From NCBI GenBank assembly GCA_004561785.1, contig SFUB01000007.1:1-28088 (forward strand): DNA of 28,088 nucleotides, in the 5' to 3' direction. This document shows positions 15,582 to 22,362 of this stretch, one piece after another (position 1 is the stretch's first letter; each line of letters opens with the position of its first letter). A model generated the notes under the pieces. It did no database searches. It was not told the DNA's origin and was given only the letters and a program-made list of their open reading frames with translations. The DNA comes from a bacterium. Lineage in GTDB: Bacteria; Bacillota_I; Bacilli_A; RFN20; CAG-826. Made by a program: the position numbers and the translations under genes.

Positions 15582-16412
15582 TTACTTGCCAGCTCTCCTG
15601 ATGATGAGGCGGCTGGAATTCTTCTTCAAATGGCGGGTCTTGACGCCTTGGGCTCTCTTGCCCCAAGGGGTGCGAGGAGCATCGCGGCCGACAGGGCATT
15701 TGCCCTCGCCGCCGCCGTGGGGGTGGTCGCAGGGGTTCATCGCGGAGCCGCGGACGGTCGGACGAACGTTCATCCATCTCTTCTTGCCGGCTTTGCCGAG
15801 GTTGATGAGGTTGTAATCCTCATTGCCCACGATGCCGATGGTGGCACGGCAGGTGGCGAGGACTTTCCTCACTTCGCCGGAAGCCAAGCGAAGGGTGACG
15901 TATTTGCCTTCGGAGCCGAGCACCTGAGCGCTGGTTCCGGCGGCGCGGCACATCTGTCCGCCTTTGCCGGGCTGAAGCTCGACGTTGTGGACGAAGGTAC
16001 CTTCGGGGATGTTCTTCAAATCGCAGCAGTTGCCGATCTTGATATCGGTGGCCTCGCCGGAGACGACTTTGTCGCCGACGTGGAGGTTCTGCGGCTCGAG
16101 GATATAGGCCTTGGCGCCGTCAGCATAGCAGATGAGAGCGATGTTAGCGTTGCGGTTGGGGTCATATTCGATGGCCTTGACGGTCGCGGGGATGTCATCC
16201 TTCCTTCTGCGGAAGTCGATGATGCGATAGCGGACTTTGTTTCCGCCGCCGATGTGACGGCAGGTGATCTTCCCTTGATTGTTGCGGCCGCCGGTGTTCT
16301 TCTTGGGGGCAAGCAGCGATTTTTCAGGAGTCGATTTGGTGATGTCCTCGAACGTCGAGTTGGTCATGGACCGACGGGACTTGGTCGTAGGACGGTAGGT
16401 TCTGATAGCCAT
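15582..16412 (-). CDS. rplB: Ribosomal protein L2 (uL2)
   Basis: A 276-residue protein needed for subunit joining and peptidyl-transferase activity. It starts MAIRTYRPTTKSRRSMT. The C-terminal loop MNPCDHPHGGGEGKCPVGR holds the conserved histidine region. Length is as expected. AGGAG is present before the ATG. Upstream is the widest gap inside the operon before rpsM (60 bases), which holds a hairpin. Confidence 0.98.
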   Translation of the reverse strand: MAIRTYRPTTKSRRSMTNSTFEDITKSTPEKSLLAPKKNTGGRNNQGKITCRHIGGGNKVRYRIIDFRRRKDDIPATVKAIEYDPNRNANIALICYADGAKAYILEPQNLHVGDKVVSGEATDIKIGNCCDLKNIPEGTFVHNVELQPGKGGQMCRAAGTSAQVLGSEGKYVTLRLASGEVRKVLATCRATIGIVGNEDYNLINLGKAGKKRWMNVRPTVRGSAMNPCDHPHGGGEGKCPVGRDAPRTPWGKRAQGVKTRHLKKNSSRLIIRRAGK

Positions 16413-16441
16413 TTCCTGTTTCTCCTATATTGGATGCTTTA

Positions 16442-16461
16442 CTTATATAAGGATATATAAG
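16442..16461. repeat. Perfect hairpin between rplW and rplB
   Basis: CTTATATA and TATATAAG form an 8-bp perfect inverted repeat around a 4-base loop. On the mRNA (minus) strand the loop reads UCCU, complementary to the AGGA of the rplB Shine-Dalgarno about 20 bases downstream. The stem is A/T-only apart from its end pair, within a GC-rich operon. No U-run follows, so it is not a terminator. Confidence 0.6.
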
Positions 16462-16472
16462 AGGGTGATTCC

Positions 16473-16808
16473 TTACTCTTTGAAGAGGTCGACGGCATTG
16501 CCTTCGGCCAGCGAGATGATGGCTTTCTTGAAGCCTTGGATCTTGCCTTGGTAGCGGCCGCCACGGGTGGTGGCTTTGGCGCGCTGGGTCGCGACGTTGA
16601 CGCCGGTGACCTTGACCTGGAAGATGCGCTGGAAGGCATCTTTGATCTCAATCTTGTTGGCGTCTTTGGCGACTTTCATTGTCACCTTGTTCTGGTTCTG
16701 CATGAGAGCCATGGACTTCTCGGTGATGATCGGCTCGATGATCACGGAGTAATCATGAGCGGTCGGTTTCGCGAAGGAGACCTTCTCGATTTTCTTTTCT
16801 TCGGCCAT
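16473..16808 (-). CDS. rplW: Ribosomal protein L23 (uL23)
   Basis: A 111-residue protein at the tunnel exit and main docking site for trigger factor and SRP. Family features are IIEPIITEKSMALMQNQNKVTMKV and the loop TQRAKATTRGGRYQGKIQGFKKAII. It has about 12 extra N-terminal residues (MAEEKKIEKVSF). It lies one base after rplD and 60 bases before rplB. Confidence 0.97.
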   Translation of the reverse strand: MAEEKKIEKVSFAKPTAHDYSVIIEPIITEKSMALMQNQNKVTMKVAKDANKIEIKDAFQRIFQVKVTGVNVATQRAKATTRGGRYQGKIQGFKKAIISLAEGNAVDLFKE

Positions 16809-16809
16809 A

Positions 16810-17448
16810 TTACTTCAAAGCCTCCTCAATCTTTTTGATGTTGTCTTTGGAGATGACGACGGTGTCGAAGTGGAGCAAGTCGTAGACGGCGACGTTGTTG
16901 ACTTCGGTGAGACCGACATTGGCGATGTTGCGAGCGGAGAGGATGAGGTTGTCATCGGTTCCGTCGACGACGATGAGGATCTTGCCTTCCGCTTTGATGG
17001 CGGAGAGGGTCTTGGCGAATTCTTTGGTCGAGATCTTCTCGACTTTGGTGTCCTCCACCACGATCAAGCCTTTGCGGACCTTTTCGGACCAAACGGTGCG
17101 AAGGGCGAGCTTGTGGGCTTTCTTGTTCTGAGAACGTTTGTAGTTCTGGTTGCCATCCGGTCCGAAGACGATGCCTCCGCCGACCCAGATCGGGGATTTG
17201 ACATCGCCGGCGCGGGCGCGGCCGGTTCCTTTTTGTCTCCAGGGCTTCTTGTTGGTGCCGTGGACTTCGTGGCGTTTCTTGGTCTTGGCGGTGGCCTGAC
17301 GACGGTTGGCGAGGTAGGTCACGACCGCATCGTGGACGACTTGCGGGTTCTCGTCTTCGATTCCGAAGACCGCGCCGGAGACCTCAATGGTTCCTTTGCT
17401 TTCGCCGTCAAGAGCGATGACGGGAAGGCTAATGTTCTTTTCAGCCAT
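16810..17448 (-). CDS. rplD: Ribosomal protein L4 (uL4)
   Basis: A 212-residue protein whose long loop lines the peptide tunnel. The loop KKPWRQKGTGRARAGDVKSPIWVGGG is diagnostic. Length matches the family (about 207). It follows rplC with a two-base gap and a good AAAGGAG. In E. coli L4 represses the S10 operon. No homologous leader is evident here. Confidence 0.98.
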   Translation of the reverse strand: MAEKNISLPVIALDGESKGTIEVSGAVFGIEDENPQVVHDAVVTYLANRRQATAKTKKRHEVHGTNKKPWRQKGTGRARAGDVKSPIWVGGGIVFGPDGNQNYKRSQNKKAHKLALRTVWSEKVRKGLIVVEDTKVEKISTKEFAKTLSAIKAEGKILIVVDGTDDNLILSARNIANVGLTEVNNVAVYDLLHFDTVVISKDNIKKIEEALK

Positions 17449-17450
17449 TG

Positions 17451-18167
17451 TTATTCTCCTTTCTTCTCCTCAGCCGCCTCGGCCTTCGGAGCTTCCTGAT
17501 TGACGACGAGCAAGGGCTTCACTTCCGGCTTGCGGAACTGAACCTTGATGGGGGAGCGGAGCATGACGATGGCCTTCTTCGGTCCGGGCACGCCGCCCTT
17601 GACGAGGATGTAGCCTTTCTCAGCGTTGCTCTCGATGATGGTCACATTCTGGACGGTGACCTGCTCAGGTCCCCAGTGACCGGACATCTTCTTGCCGGGG
17701 ATGACGCGGTTGTTGTCACGGCCGTTGTTGGCGAGAGAGCCGATCTGGCGGTGATAGCCGGAGCCATGTCCCTTAGGCCCGATGTGGTGATGGTACTTCT
17801 TGATGGTGCCGGAGTACCCGTGGCCTTTGTTGTGGCCGATGACGTCGCAGACCTCGCCAGTGGCGAAGAGGGAGGCGTCGAGGGTTTCGCCGACGTTCTT
17901 GCCGTAGATTTCGTCGCCTTTGAGCTCGTAGATGTGCTCTTTGCCGGCGACCCCGGCTTTCTCATAGATGCCTTTGATGGGCTTCTTGAGGCGGCGGGTC
18001 TCTTTGTCTTCGTAGCCGACCTGGAGGGCTTCGTAGCCGTTCTTCTCCAGCGTGCGCTTGGCGACGACGACGTTCGGCAGCACCTCAATGACGGTGACCG
18101 GATACATGGTTCCGTCCGGGGCGAAGACCTGAGTCATGCCCATTTTTCTTCCGATGATGGATTTCAT
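17451..18167 (-). CDS. rplC: Ribosomal protein L3 (uL3) with short C-terminal tail
   Basis: A 238-residue early-assembly protein that reaches toward the peptidyl-transferase centre, against about 209 usually. It starts MKSIIGRKMGMTQVFAPDG and carries GHNKGHGYSGTIKKYHHHIGPKGHGSGYHR and KKMSGHWGPEQVTVQN-like family segments. The last roughly 25 residues are an Ala/Lys/Glu-rich addition. It follows rpsJ by 14 bases. Confidence 0.97.
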   Translation of the reverse strand: MKSIIGRKMGMTQVFAPDGTMYPVTVIEVLPNVVVAKRTLEKNGYEALQVGYEDKETRRLKKPIKGIYEKAGVAGKEHIYELKGDEIYGKNVGETLDASLFATGEVCDVIGHNKGHGYSGTIKKYHHHIGPKGHGSGYHRQIGSLANNGRDNNRVIPGKKMSGHWGPEQVTVQNVTIIESNAEKGYILVKGGVPGPKKAIVMLRSPIKVQFRKPEVKPLLVVNQEAPKAEAAEEKKGE

Positions 18168-18181
18168 GAATGCGGTCCTCC

Positions 18182-18493
18182 TTATAGCTTGATGTCAATA
18201 TCGACGCCGCTGGGGAGATTCATCTTCCTGAGCTGCTCGATGGTTTCCTTTTGGGGGTTGCTGACATAGATCAACCTCTTGTGGGTGCGGATCTCAAACT
18301 GTTCGCGGGCGTCCTTGTACTTGAAGGTCGCGCGGAGAACGGTATAGACCTGCTTTTCGGTCGGGAGAGGGATGGGTCCCTTCACAACCGCGCCGGTTTT
18401 CTTGGCAACGTCCAAGATCTTCTCAACGGAATCGTCGAGGATCTTGTGATCGTAGGCCATTAAGCGAACCCGGATCGCTTTTTCTTTCGCCAT
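18182..18493 (-). CDS. rpsJ: Ribosomal protein S10 (uS10)
   Basis: A 103-residue 30S head protein that also acts as NusE in antitermination. It has IRVRLMAYDHKILDDSVEKI and GPIPLPTEKQVYTVLRA, and ends NLPSGVDIDIKL. Length is exactly typical. It is the first gene of the superoperon, with AAGGAGG before the ATG and about 300 bases of non-coding DNA upstream. Confidence 0.98.
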   Translation of the reverse strand: MAKEKAIRVRLMAYDHKILDDSVEKILDVAKKTGAVVKGPIPLPTEKQVYTVLRATFKYKDAREQFEIRTHKRLIYVSNPQKETIEQLRKMNLPSGVDIDIKL

Positions 18494-18616
18494 GAATGTT
18501 CCTCCTTGATGTTTTCAGGCTACAGGCACTCGTTCCGTGCGAATTACCTGACCACCCCATCATGACAACGCCTGTGGGTGTGTCAGCAACCTCGCATTTC
18601 ATCGCAAGCGCCAGCG
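18494..18616 (-). promoter_or_regulatory. Long 5' leader of the rpsJ superoperon
   Basis: From the inferred transcript start near 18616 to the rpsJ ATG there are about 120 untranslated bases. Small inverted repeats are visible: GCAC / GTGC (18526-18529 with 18537-18540), nested next to CAGG / CCTG (18523-18526 with 18547-18550), and TGACA / TGTCA (18563-18567 with 18581-18585). Such a leader could bind a ribosomal protein for feedback control. I cannot match it to a known leader class. Confidence 0.35.
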
Positions 18617-18622
18617 TGCATA

Positions 18623-18651
18623 ACAATACGCGCGGGCGGGTGGACAGGCAA
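18623..18651 (-). promoter_or_regulatory. Candidate promoter of the rpsJ superoperon
   Basis: The minus strand reads TTGCCT (18646-18651), a 17-base spacer, then TATTGT (18623-18628). It lies downstream of the queH terminator and upstream of rpsJ. A weaker alternative, TTGTCA-16-TAATTC, lies closer to the gene. Confidence 0.55.
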
Positions 18652-18715
18652 GGGGGAATTTTCTGTTTTTGCACATATTGACGGGATATTTTGGTTTTCT
18701 TCCTTTGCGGGATCG

Positions 18716-18745
18716 AAAAAAGAAAAGGCCCCATCGAGCCTTTTT
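18716..18745 (-). terminator. Rho-independent terminator of the queuosine operon
   Basis: The minus strand has AAAAGGC / GCCTTTT (18738-18744 with 18723-18729) around an eight-base loop, followed by CTTTTTT. It lies about 57 bases after the queH stop and separates the operon from rpsJ. Confidence 0.8.
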
Positions 18746-18761
18746 CAAATTGAGGTTATTT

Positions 18762-18780
18762 TTTGTGCACAGTGCACAAA
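18762..18780. repeat. Perfect 19-bp palindrome
   Basis: TTTGTGCACAGTGCACAAA is symmetrical about its central base, with 9-bp arms. It lies between the queH stop and the queH terminator, about 110 bases upstream of the rpsJ -35 box. The arms TTGTG/CACAA resemble a Rex operator, but the inner spacing is seven bases rather than eight. It may be a protein-binding site or an RNA hairpin in the queH 3' end. Confidence 0.75.
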
Positions 18781-18800
18781 CTTTTATCCGATTCAATTTC

Positions 18801-19487
18801 CTATTTTTGTGTTTTGGGCAGGATCGTTTCCGGGTCTTTTCCTTCCCGTATAAGACGCTTTTTCCCCTCTTCCAGGGAGTACTCGCAGCCACAGTAGAGC
18901 TGATTGTAGAGCTCATAATGGATTCGCAGGTTACGCCCATATAGTTGGCCATTCGCTTTCTTGAAGTCGCTGCGGAAATAGCGGGTGTTAGGATGGCTTT
19001 TCTCCAGTTCAGAGCCGATCTCATTCATCGTCGCGCTGCTTTTCTGGCGGGAGATGGACATCACGGTCGCGAAGTAATCGAAGCCGTGCGCTTCCGCGTA
19101 ATCATAAGCTTCCTCCATCCGCTTCCGATAGCAAAGATGGCACCGCTCCCCTCCTTCTGGATCGCTCGCGTGCGGGCGTAAATCCTTCATATAGGCTTCG
19201 TGGTCATAAGGGGGCTCGATGAGTTTGATGTCGAATCCGTAATCCCTTTTGTAGAGTTGCAAAAGTTTCTCCAGCTCGTTTCGTCGCCGGTAGAACTCGG
19301 ATTCCGGATAGATGTTGGAATTGTCGTAATAGAGGGTCAGATCGAAATGCGGGCAAAGGAAAAGAAGGGGGAAGCAAGCGCATGGAGCGCAGCAGACGTG
19401 GAGAAGGAAAGTCGGCTTTTTCTTCGGATCCAACGCGCTTATTTCCCTAAGGGATTCCTCGTAATAATCCTTTTTCCCGTTTGCCAT
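18801..19487 (-). CDS. queH: Epoxyqueuosine reductase QueH
   Basis: A 228-residue Fe-S enzyme (formerly DUF208) that reduces epoxyqueuosine to queuosine in tRNA, the last step of the pathway. It replaces the corrinoid enzyme QueG. Cysteines 32, 33 and 36 (HVCCAPC), 116 and 119 (CHLCY) and 199 and 201 (YCGC) match the metal-binding set of the family. I chose ATG at 19487, one base after the queA stop, because the family N-terminus fits. A weak GGAAG lies upstream. It is the last gene of queT-tgt-queA-queH. Confidence 0.95.
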   Translation of the reverse strand: MANGKKDYYEESLREISALDPKKKPTFLLHVCCAPCACFPLLFLCPHFDLTLYYDNSNIYPESEFYRRRNELEKLLQLYKRDYGFDIKLIEPPYDHEAYMKDLRPHASDPEGGERCHLCYRKRMEEAYDYAEAHGFDYFATVMSISRQKSSATMNEIGSELEKSHPNTRYFRSDFKKANGQLYGRNLRIHYELYNQLYCGCEYSLEEGKKRLIREGKDPETILPKTQK

Positions 19488-19488
19488 G

Positions 19489-20556
19489 CTAGTCTTCCGC
19501 GTTTTTGGAATAGTCGTATTTCCCGTAGATGAACATCGCGTCACCGAAGCTGAAGAAACGGTATTTCTCTTTGACGGCTTCTTCATAGCAATGCAGCGTC
19601 CATTTCCTTCCCATGAAGGCGGAGACGAGCATCACCAAGGTCGACTTGGGGAGATGGAAGTTCGTGATCAAGGCATCGACGGCTTTGTATTCATACCCCG
19701 GGGAGATGAAAATGCCGGTGGAATCGCTGGTGGCTTCAAAGTGGCCGAATTTCGCATAAACCGATTCCAGGGTGCGGACCGAGGTGGTGCCGATCGCGAT
19801 GATCCGGCGGCCTTCGGCTTTCGCTTTGTTCAAACTCTCCGCGGCCTCTTTCTCCATCCGGTAGCTTTCCACGTGCATATGGTGGTTATCGGTGTCCTGA
19901 ACCTCGACGGGGCGGAAAGTCCCTAAGCCGATGTTGAGGGTGACGTCCACGATCTCGGCTCCTTTGGCCTTGATTTTCTCCAAAAGCTTCTCGGTAAAAT
20001 GGAAGCCGGCGGTGGGAGCCGCGGCCGAACCCGGGACTTTCGCGTATACGGTTTGATAATCGGAGTTATTCTCGCATTGCTTTTTGATGTAAGGGGGCAA
20101 AGGCATGAGGCCGAGCTTGTCGAGGACTTCCAGAAAAATGCCCTGATAATGGAATTGCATATGCCGGAGGCCTTCCGGCAGAACTTTCACGCAGGTGCAA
20201 GTGAGCATGCCTTCCCCAAAAGAGCAATGGGATCCCACTTTGACGGAATGGGCGTTGCCGACGAGGCATTCCCAGACATCGTCCCCTTCCCCTTCCACGG
20301 GATGAAGCAAAAGGACCTCGACTTTGCCCTTTGTTTCCACTTTGACCCCAATCAGGCGGGCAGGCAGAACTTTGGTGTTGTTCCGGACCAAGACGTCTCC
20401 CGGTTTGATGTAATCGAGAATGTCGTAGAAATGCTTATTCTCCAGAGTCTTTTCCTCACGGTTCACCACCATGAGACGGCATTTGTCACGATCCGGGAGC
20501 GGGCTTTGCGCAATCAGCTCCTTGGGCAGATCGTAATCGAAGAGATTGATGTCCAT
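19489..20556 (-). CDS. queA: S-adenosylmethionine:tRNA ribosyltransferase-isomerase QueA
   Basis: A 355-residue enzyme that transfers the ribosyl group of SAM to preQ1 in tRNA, giving epoxyqueuosine. It begins DINLFDYDLPKELIAQSPLPDRDKCRLMVV and contains GDVLVRNNTKVLPARLIG and SAAAPTAGFHFTEKLLEKI, all diagnostic. Length matches the family (about 345-355). The ATG overlaps the tgt stop by one base (TGATG), with an AGGGGG Shine-Dalgarno. Confidence 0.98.
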   Translation of the reverse strand: MDINLFDYDLPKELIAQSPLPDRDKCRLMVVNREEKTLENKHFYDILDYIKPGDVLVRNNTKVLPARLIGVKVETKGKVEVLLLHPVEGEGDDVWECLVGNAHSVKVGSHCSFGEGMLTCTCVKVLPEGLRHMQFHYQGIFLEVLDKLGLMPLPPYIKKQCENNSDYQTVYAKVPGSAAAPTAGFHFTEKLLEKIKAKGAEIVDVTLNIGLGTFRPVEVQDTDNHHMHVESYRMEKEAAESLNKAKAEGRRIIAIGTTSVRTLESVYAKFGHFEATSDSTGIFISPGYEYKAVDALITNFHLPKSTLVMLVSAFMGRKWTLHCYEEAVKEKYRFFSFGDAMFIYGKYDYSKNAED

Positions 20557-21680
20557 CAGAACCCCCTTTTGTCGCCATAAGCGGCATAGATGGCTTCCTT
20601 GTATTCGAGGAAGCGGTCTTCTTGTATGGCTTTCCTGGCGCCTTCCACAAGGCGAATCAGGAAGCGGATGTTATGAATCGAGTTGAGCGTCTTCCCGAAG
20701 TCCTCCCCCGCTTTGTAAAGATGATGGAGGTAGGCTTTGGTGTAATGGGTGCAGGTATAGCAATCGCATTCGGGATCCAAGGGGGTGAAATCCTCTTTGT
20801 ATTGGGCCCTTTGGATGTTGATCCTGCCATGGCTCGTCATCAAGGCTCCGTGCCTAGCCAAGCGAGTGGGGAGAACGCAGTCGAACATGTCCACGCCGTT
20901 TTGAATGCCTTCGAGGATGTAGTCGATTGAACCGACGCCCATGAGGTAACGGGGCTTCTCAGGAGGCAGGAAGCGGATCGCGTCTTGGATCATGCGGTAG
21001 CAGACTTCCTTCGGCTCCCCGATTGAGGTGCCCCCGATTGAGTAGCCCGGGAAGTCCATTTTGGCGAGTTCTTGAGCCGCGTGATAACGCAGGTCCTGGA
21101 ATTCCCCGCCTTGGACGATGCCGAAGAGGGCTTGGTCCTGGCGGGTATGGGCTTTTAGGCCCCTCGCCGCCCAGCGGAGAGTCCTCTCGGTCGACTTCGC
21201 TACGTATTCTTTGCTCGCAGGATAGGGGATGCATTCGTCGAAGGACATGATGATGTCGGCCCCGAGGGCTTCCTCGATGCGGATGGCCTCTTCCGGGGAG
21301 AAGAATTCCTTCCCGCCGTCGATCTCATTCCGGAAGGTGACGCCTTCCTCCGTGATTTTCCTTCTCGAAGACAAAGAAAAAACCTGGAATCCTCCGGAAT
21401 CGGTCAAAATGGGGCCGTGGTAATTCATGAATTCATGAAGCCCACCGGCCTTCTTGACGATTTCCTCGCCCGGCCGAAGATGAAGGTGATAGGTGTTGGC
21501 CAAAATGACCCCGGATCCGCAGGCGGCAACCTGCTCGGGCGACAGCGTTTTGACGGTCGCATTGGTTCCGACGGGCATGAACATCGGGACCTCCACGTCC
21601 CCATGCCAAGTATGGAGAACCCCATACCGCGCCCCCGTCTTCGCGTCGATGTGTTTTATCTCTAAAGAAAATCCCTGCAT
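20556..21680 (-). CDS. tgt: tRNA-guanine transglycosylase
   Basis: A 374-residue TIM-barrel enzyme that swaps guanine 34 of GUN-anticodon tRNAs for preQ1. Asp94 in TDSGGFQVF is the general acid/base and Asp267 in MFDCVLPTR is the nucleophile. Zinc is held by Cys305, Cys307, Cys310 and His336 with family spacing. The ATG has no Shine-Dalgarno and sits in a 7-bp inverted repeat, so initiation may depend on queT translation 40 bases upstream. It is the second gene of the queuosine operon. Confidence 0.98.
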   Translation of the reverse strand: MQGFSLEIKHIDAKTGARYGVLHTWHGDVEVPMFMPVGTNATVKTLSPEQVAACGSGVILANTYHLHLRPGEEIVKKAGGLHEFMNYHGPILTDSGGFQVFSLSSRRKITEEGVTFRNEIDGGKEFFSPEEAIRIEEALGADIIMSFDECIPYPASKEYVAKSTERTLRWAARGLKAHTRQDQALFGIVQGGEFQDLRYHAAQELAKMDFPGYSIGGTSIGEPKEVCYRMIQDAIRFLPPEKPRYLMGVGSIDYILEGIQNGVDMFDCVLPTRLARHGALMTSHGRINIQRAQYKEDFTPLDPECDCYTCTHYTKAYLHHLYKAGEDFGKTLNSIHNIRFLIRLVEGARKAIQEDRFLEYKEAIYAAYGDKRGF

Positions 21681-21688
21681 AGCAGGGA
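21672..21688. repeat. Hairpin around the tgt start codon
   Basis: TCCCTGC and GCAGGGA form a perfect 7-bp inverted repeat around three bases. On the mRNA the start AUG spans the loop and the first stem base. No Shine-Dalgarno is visible, so this may limit tgt initiation. Confidence 0.6.
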
Positions 21689-21720
21689 AATTCTAGTCGC
21701 ATTGGGTCAAAAGGGCAAAC

Positions 21721-22251
21721 TCACCAACGAACCGCTTGATGACGGGTCGGACGCAGGATCTTGAAGAACCAGGACCCTCGCTTGCAGAGCATCCAAAGAA
21801 CATAGCCGATCAAGATGACGGTCAGTTCCCCCAAAGCGACCCAGCCCATCTCCACCCAGAGGGCGATAGAGCCGAAATCGTAGAAGTAATAGAGCATCAA
21901 GCCGACCAGAACCCCGTTGAATACGGGCGGGTAAAGGCAAGCGACGAGAAGCTTCGGGGAAAGATAGGAGACGCAGAGGACGGAAAGGATGGTTCCTCCG
22001 GTCCCCATGAGCATGTCGATGAGAGCAGTCTGCCCAGTGGCGGCGCCGAAGAAATTGGAGAGGAAACAGCCCACGGTCAGCCCAATACCAAGATCCGGCC
22101 TCCAAAAGCAAAGCAAGACGAGGATTTCCCCGATCCGGAAGTTGAACATCTGAAAAGAGACCGCCGGAATGAAGATTGTCATCACGAAGTAAAGAGCCGC
22201 GATGAGTCCATTGTCGACGATCGATCGGATTAGGCGAGTTGTATTGGTCAT
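21721..22251 (-). CDS. queT: QueT family queuosine-precursor transporter
   Basis: A 176-residue integral membrane protein of the QueT family (PF06177, COG4708), the substrate-specificity component of an ECF-type importer for queuosine precursors such as preQ1. It has about five or six membrane helices and the family segment FQMFNFRIGEILVLLCFWRPD. I chose ATG at 22251 (MTNTTRLIRS), with AGGAGG six bases upstream. The frame is open further back only as an artefact of the leader. It precedes tgt-queA-queH and follows a candidate preQ1 riboswitch, which supports the substrate. Confidence 0.92.
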   Translation of the reverse strand: MTNTTRLIRSIVDNGLIAALYFVMTIFIPAVSFQMFNFRIGEILVLLCFWRPDLGIGLTVGCFLSNFFGAATGQTALIDMLMGTGGTILSVLCVSYLSPKLLVACLYPPVFNGVLVGLMLYYFYDFGSIALWVEMGWVALGELTVILIGYVLWMLCKRGSWFFKILRPTRHQAVRW

Positions 22252-22256
22252 GATAA

Positions 22257-22299
22257 GACCTCCTGATTTTTTAAAGCTGGGTTCCGAGGCAACAGCTTT
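22257..22299 (-). promoter_or_regulatory. Candidate preQ1-I riboswitch in the queT leader
   Basis: On the mRNA, stem P1 is AAAGCUG / CAGCUUU (22293-22299 with 22273-22279). The 13-base loop starts UUGCCU and ends in C next to the stem, where preQ1 is read by a cytosine in known examples. An A-rich tail follows (UUAAAAAAUC) and then AGGAGG. The first AGG can pair with loop CCU to form pseudoknot P2 and would bury the Shine-Dalgarno. The arrangement matches the translational preQ1-I type. P1 is longer than the usual five pairs if all seven form. Confidence 0.72.
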
Positions 22300-22309
22300 C
22301 GCGGGGCTA

Positions 22310-22338
22310 ATGTTATTCTTATGCCTGAATTTGCGCAA
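22310..22338 (-). promoter_or_regulatory. Candidate promoter of the queuosine operon
   Basis: The minus strand reads TTGCGC (22333-22338), a 17-base spacer, then TAACAT (22310-22315). Both hexamers match consensus at four of six positions. The start would fall just before the riboswitch stem. Confidence 0.5.
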
Positions 22339-22339
22339 G

Positions 22340-22357
22340 AAAAAAGGCCCGAAGGCC
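22340..22357 (-). terminator. Terminator after the kinase-like gene
   Basis: The minus strand has GGCC-TTCG-GGCC followed by six T. The stem is only four pairs, but C(UUCG)G is an extra-stable tetraloop. It lies directly after the stop of the preceding gene and before the queT promoter. Confidence 0.7.
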
Positions 22358-22362
22358 AATTT

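Noticed and set aside
15543..16460. Plus-strand open frame of 305 codons opposite rplB
   Set aside because: It is the antisense of a highly conserved ribosomal gene and has no supporting start signal.
22252..22359. Upstream extension of the queT reading frame
   Set aside because: The frame is open but covers the terminator, promoter and riboswitch. The strong SD and family N-terminus place the start at 22251.
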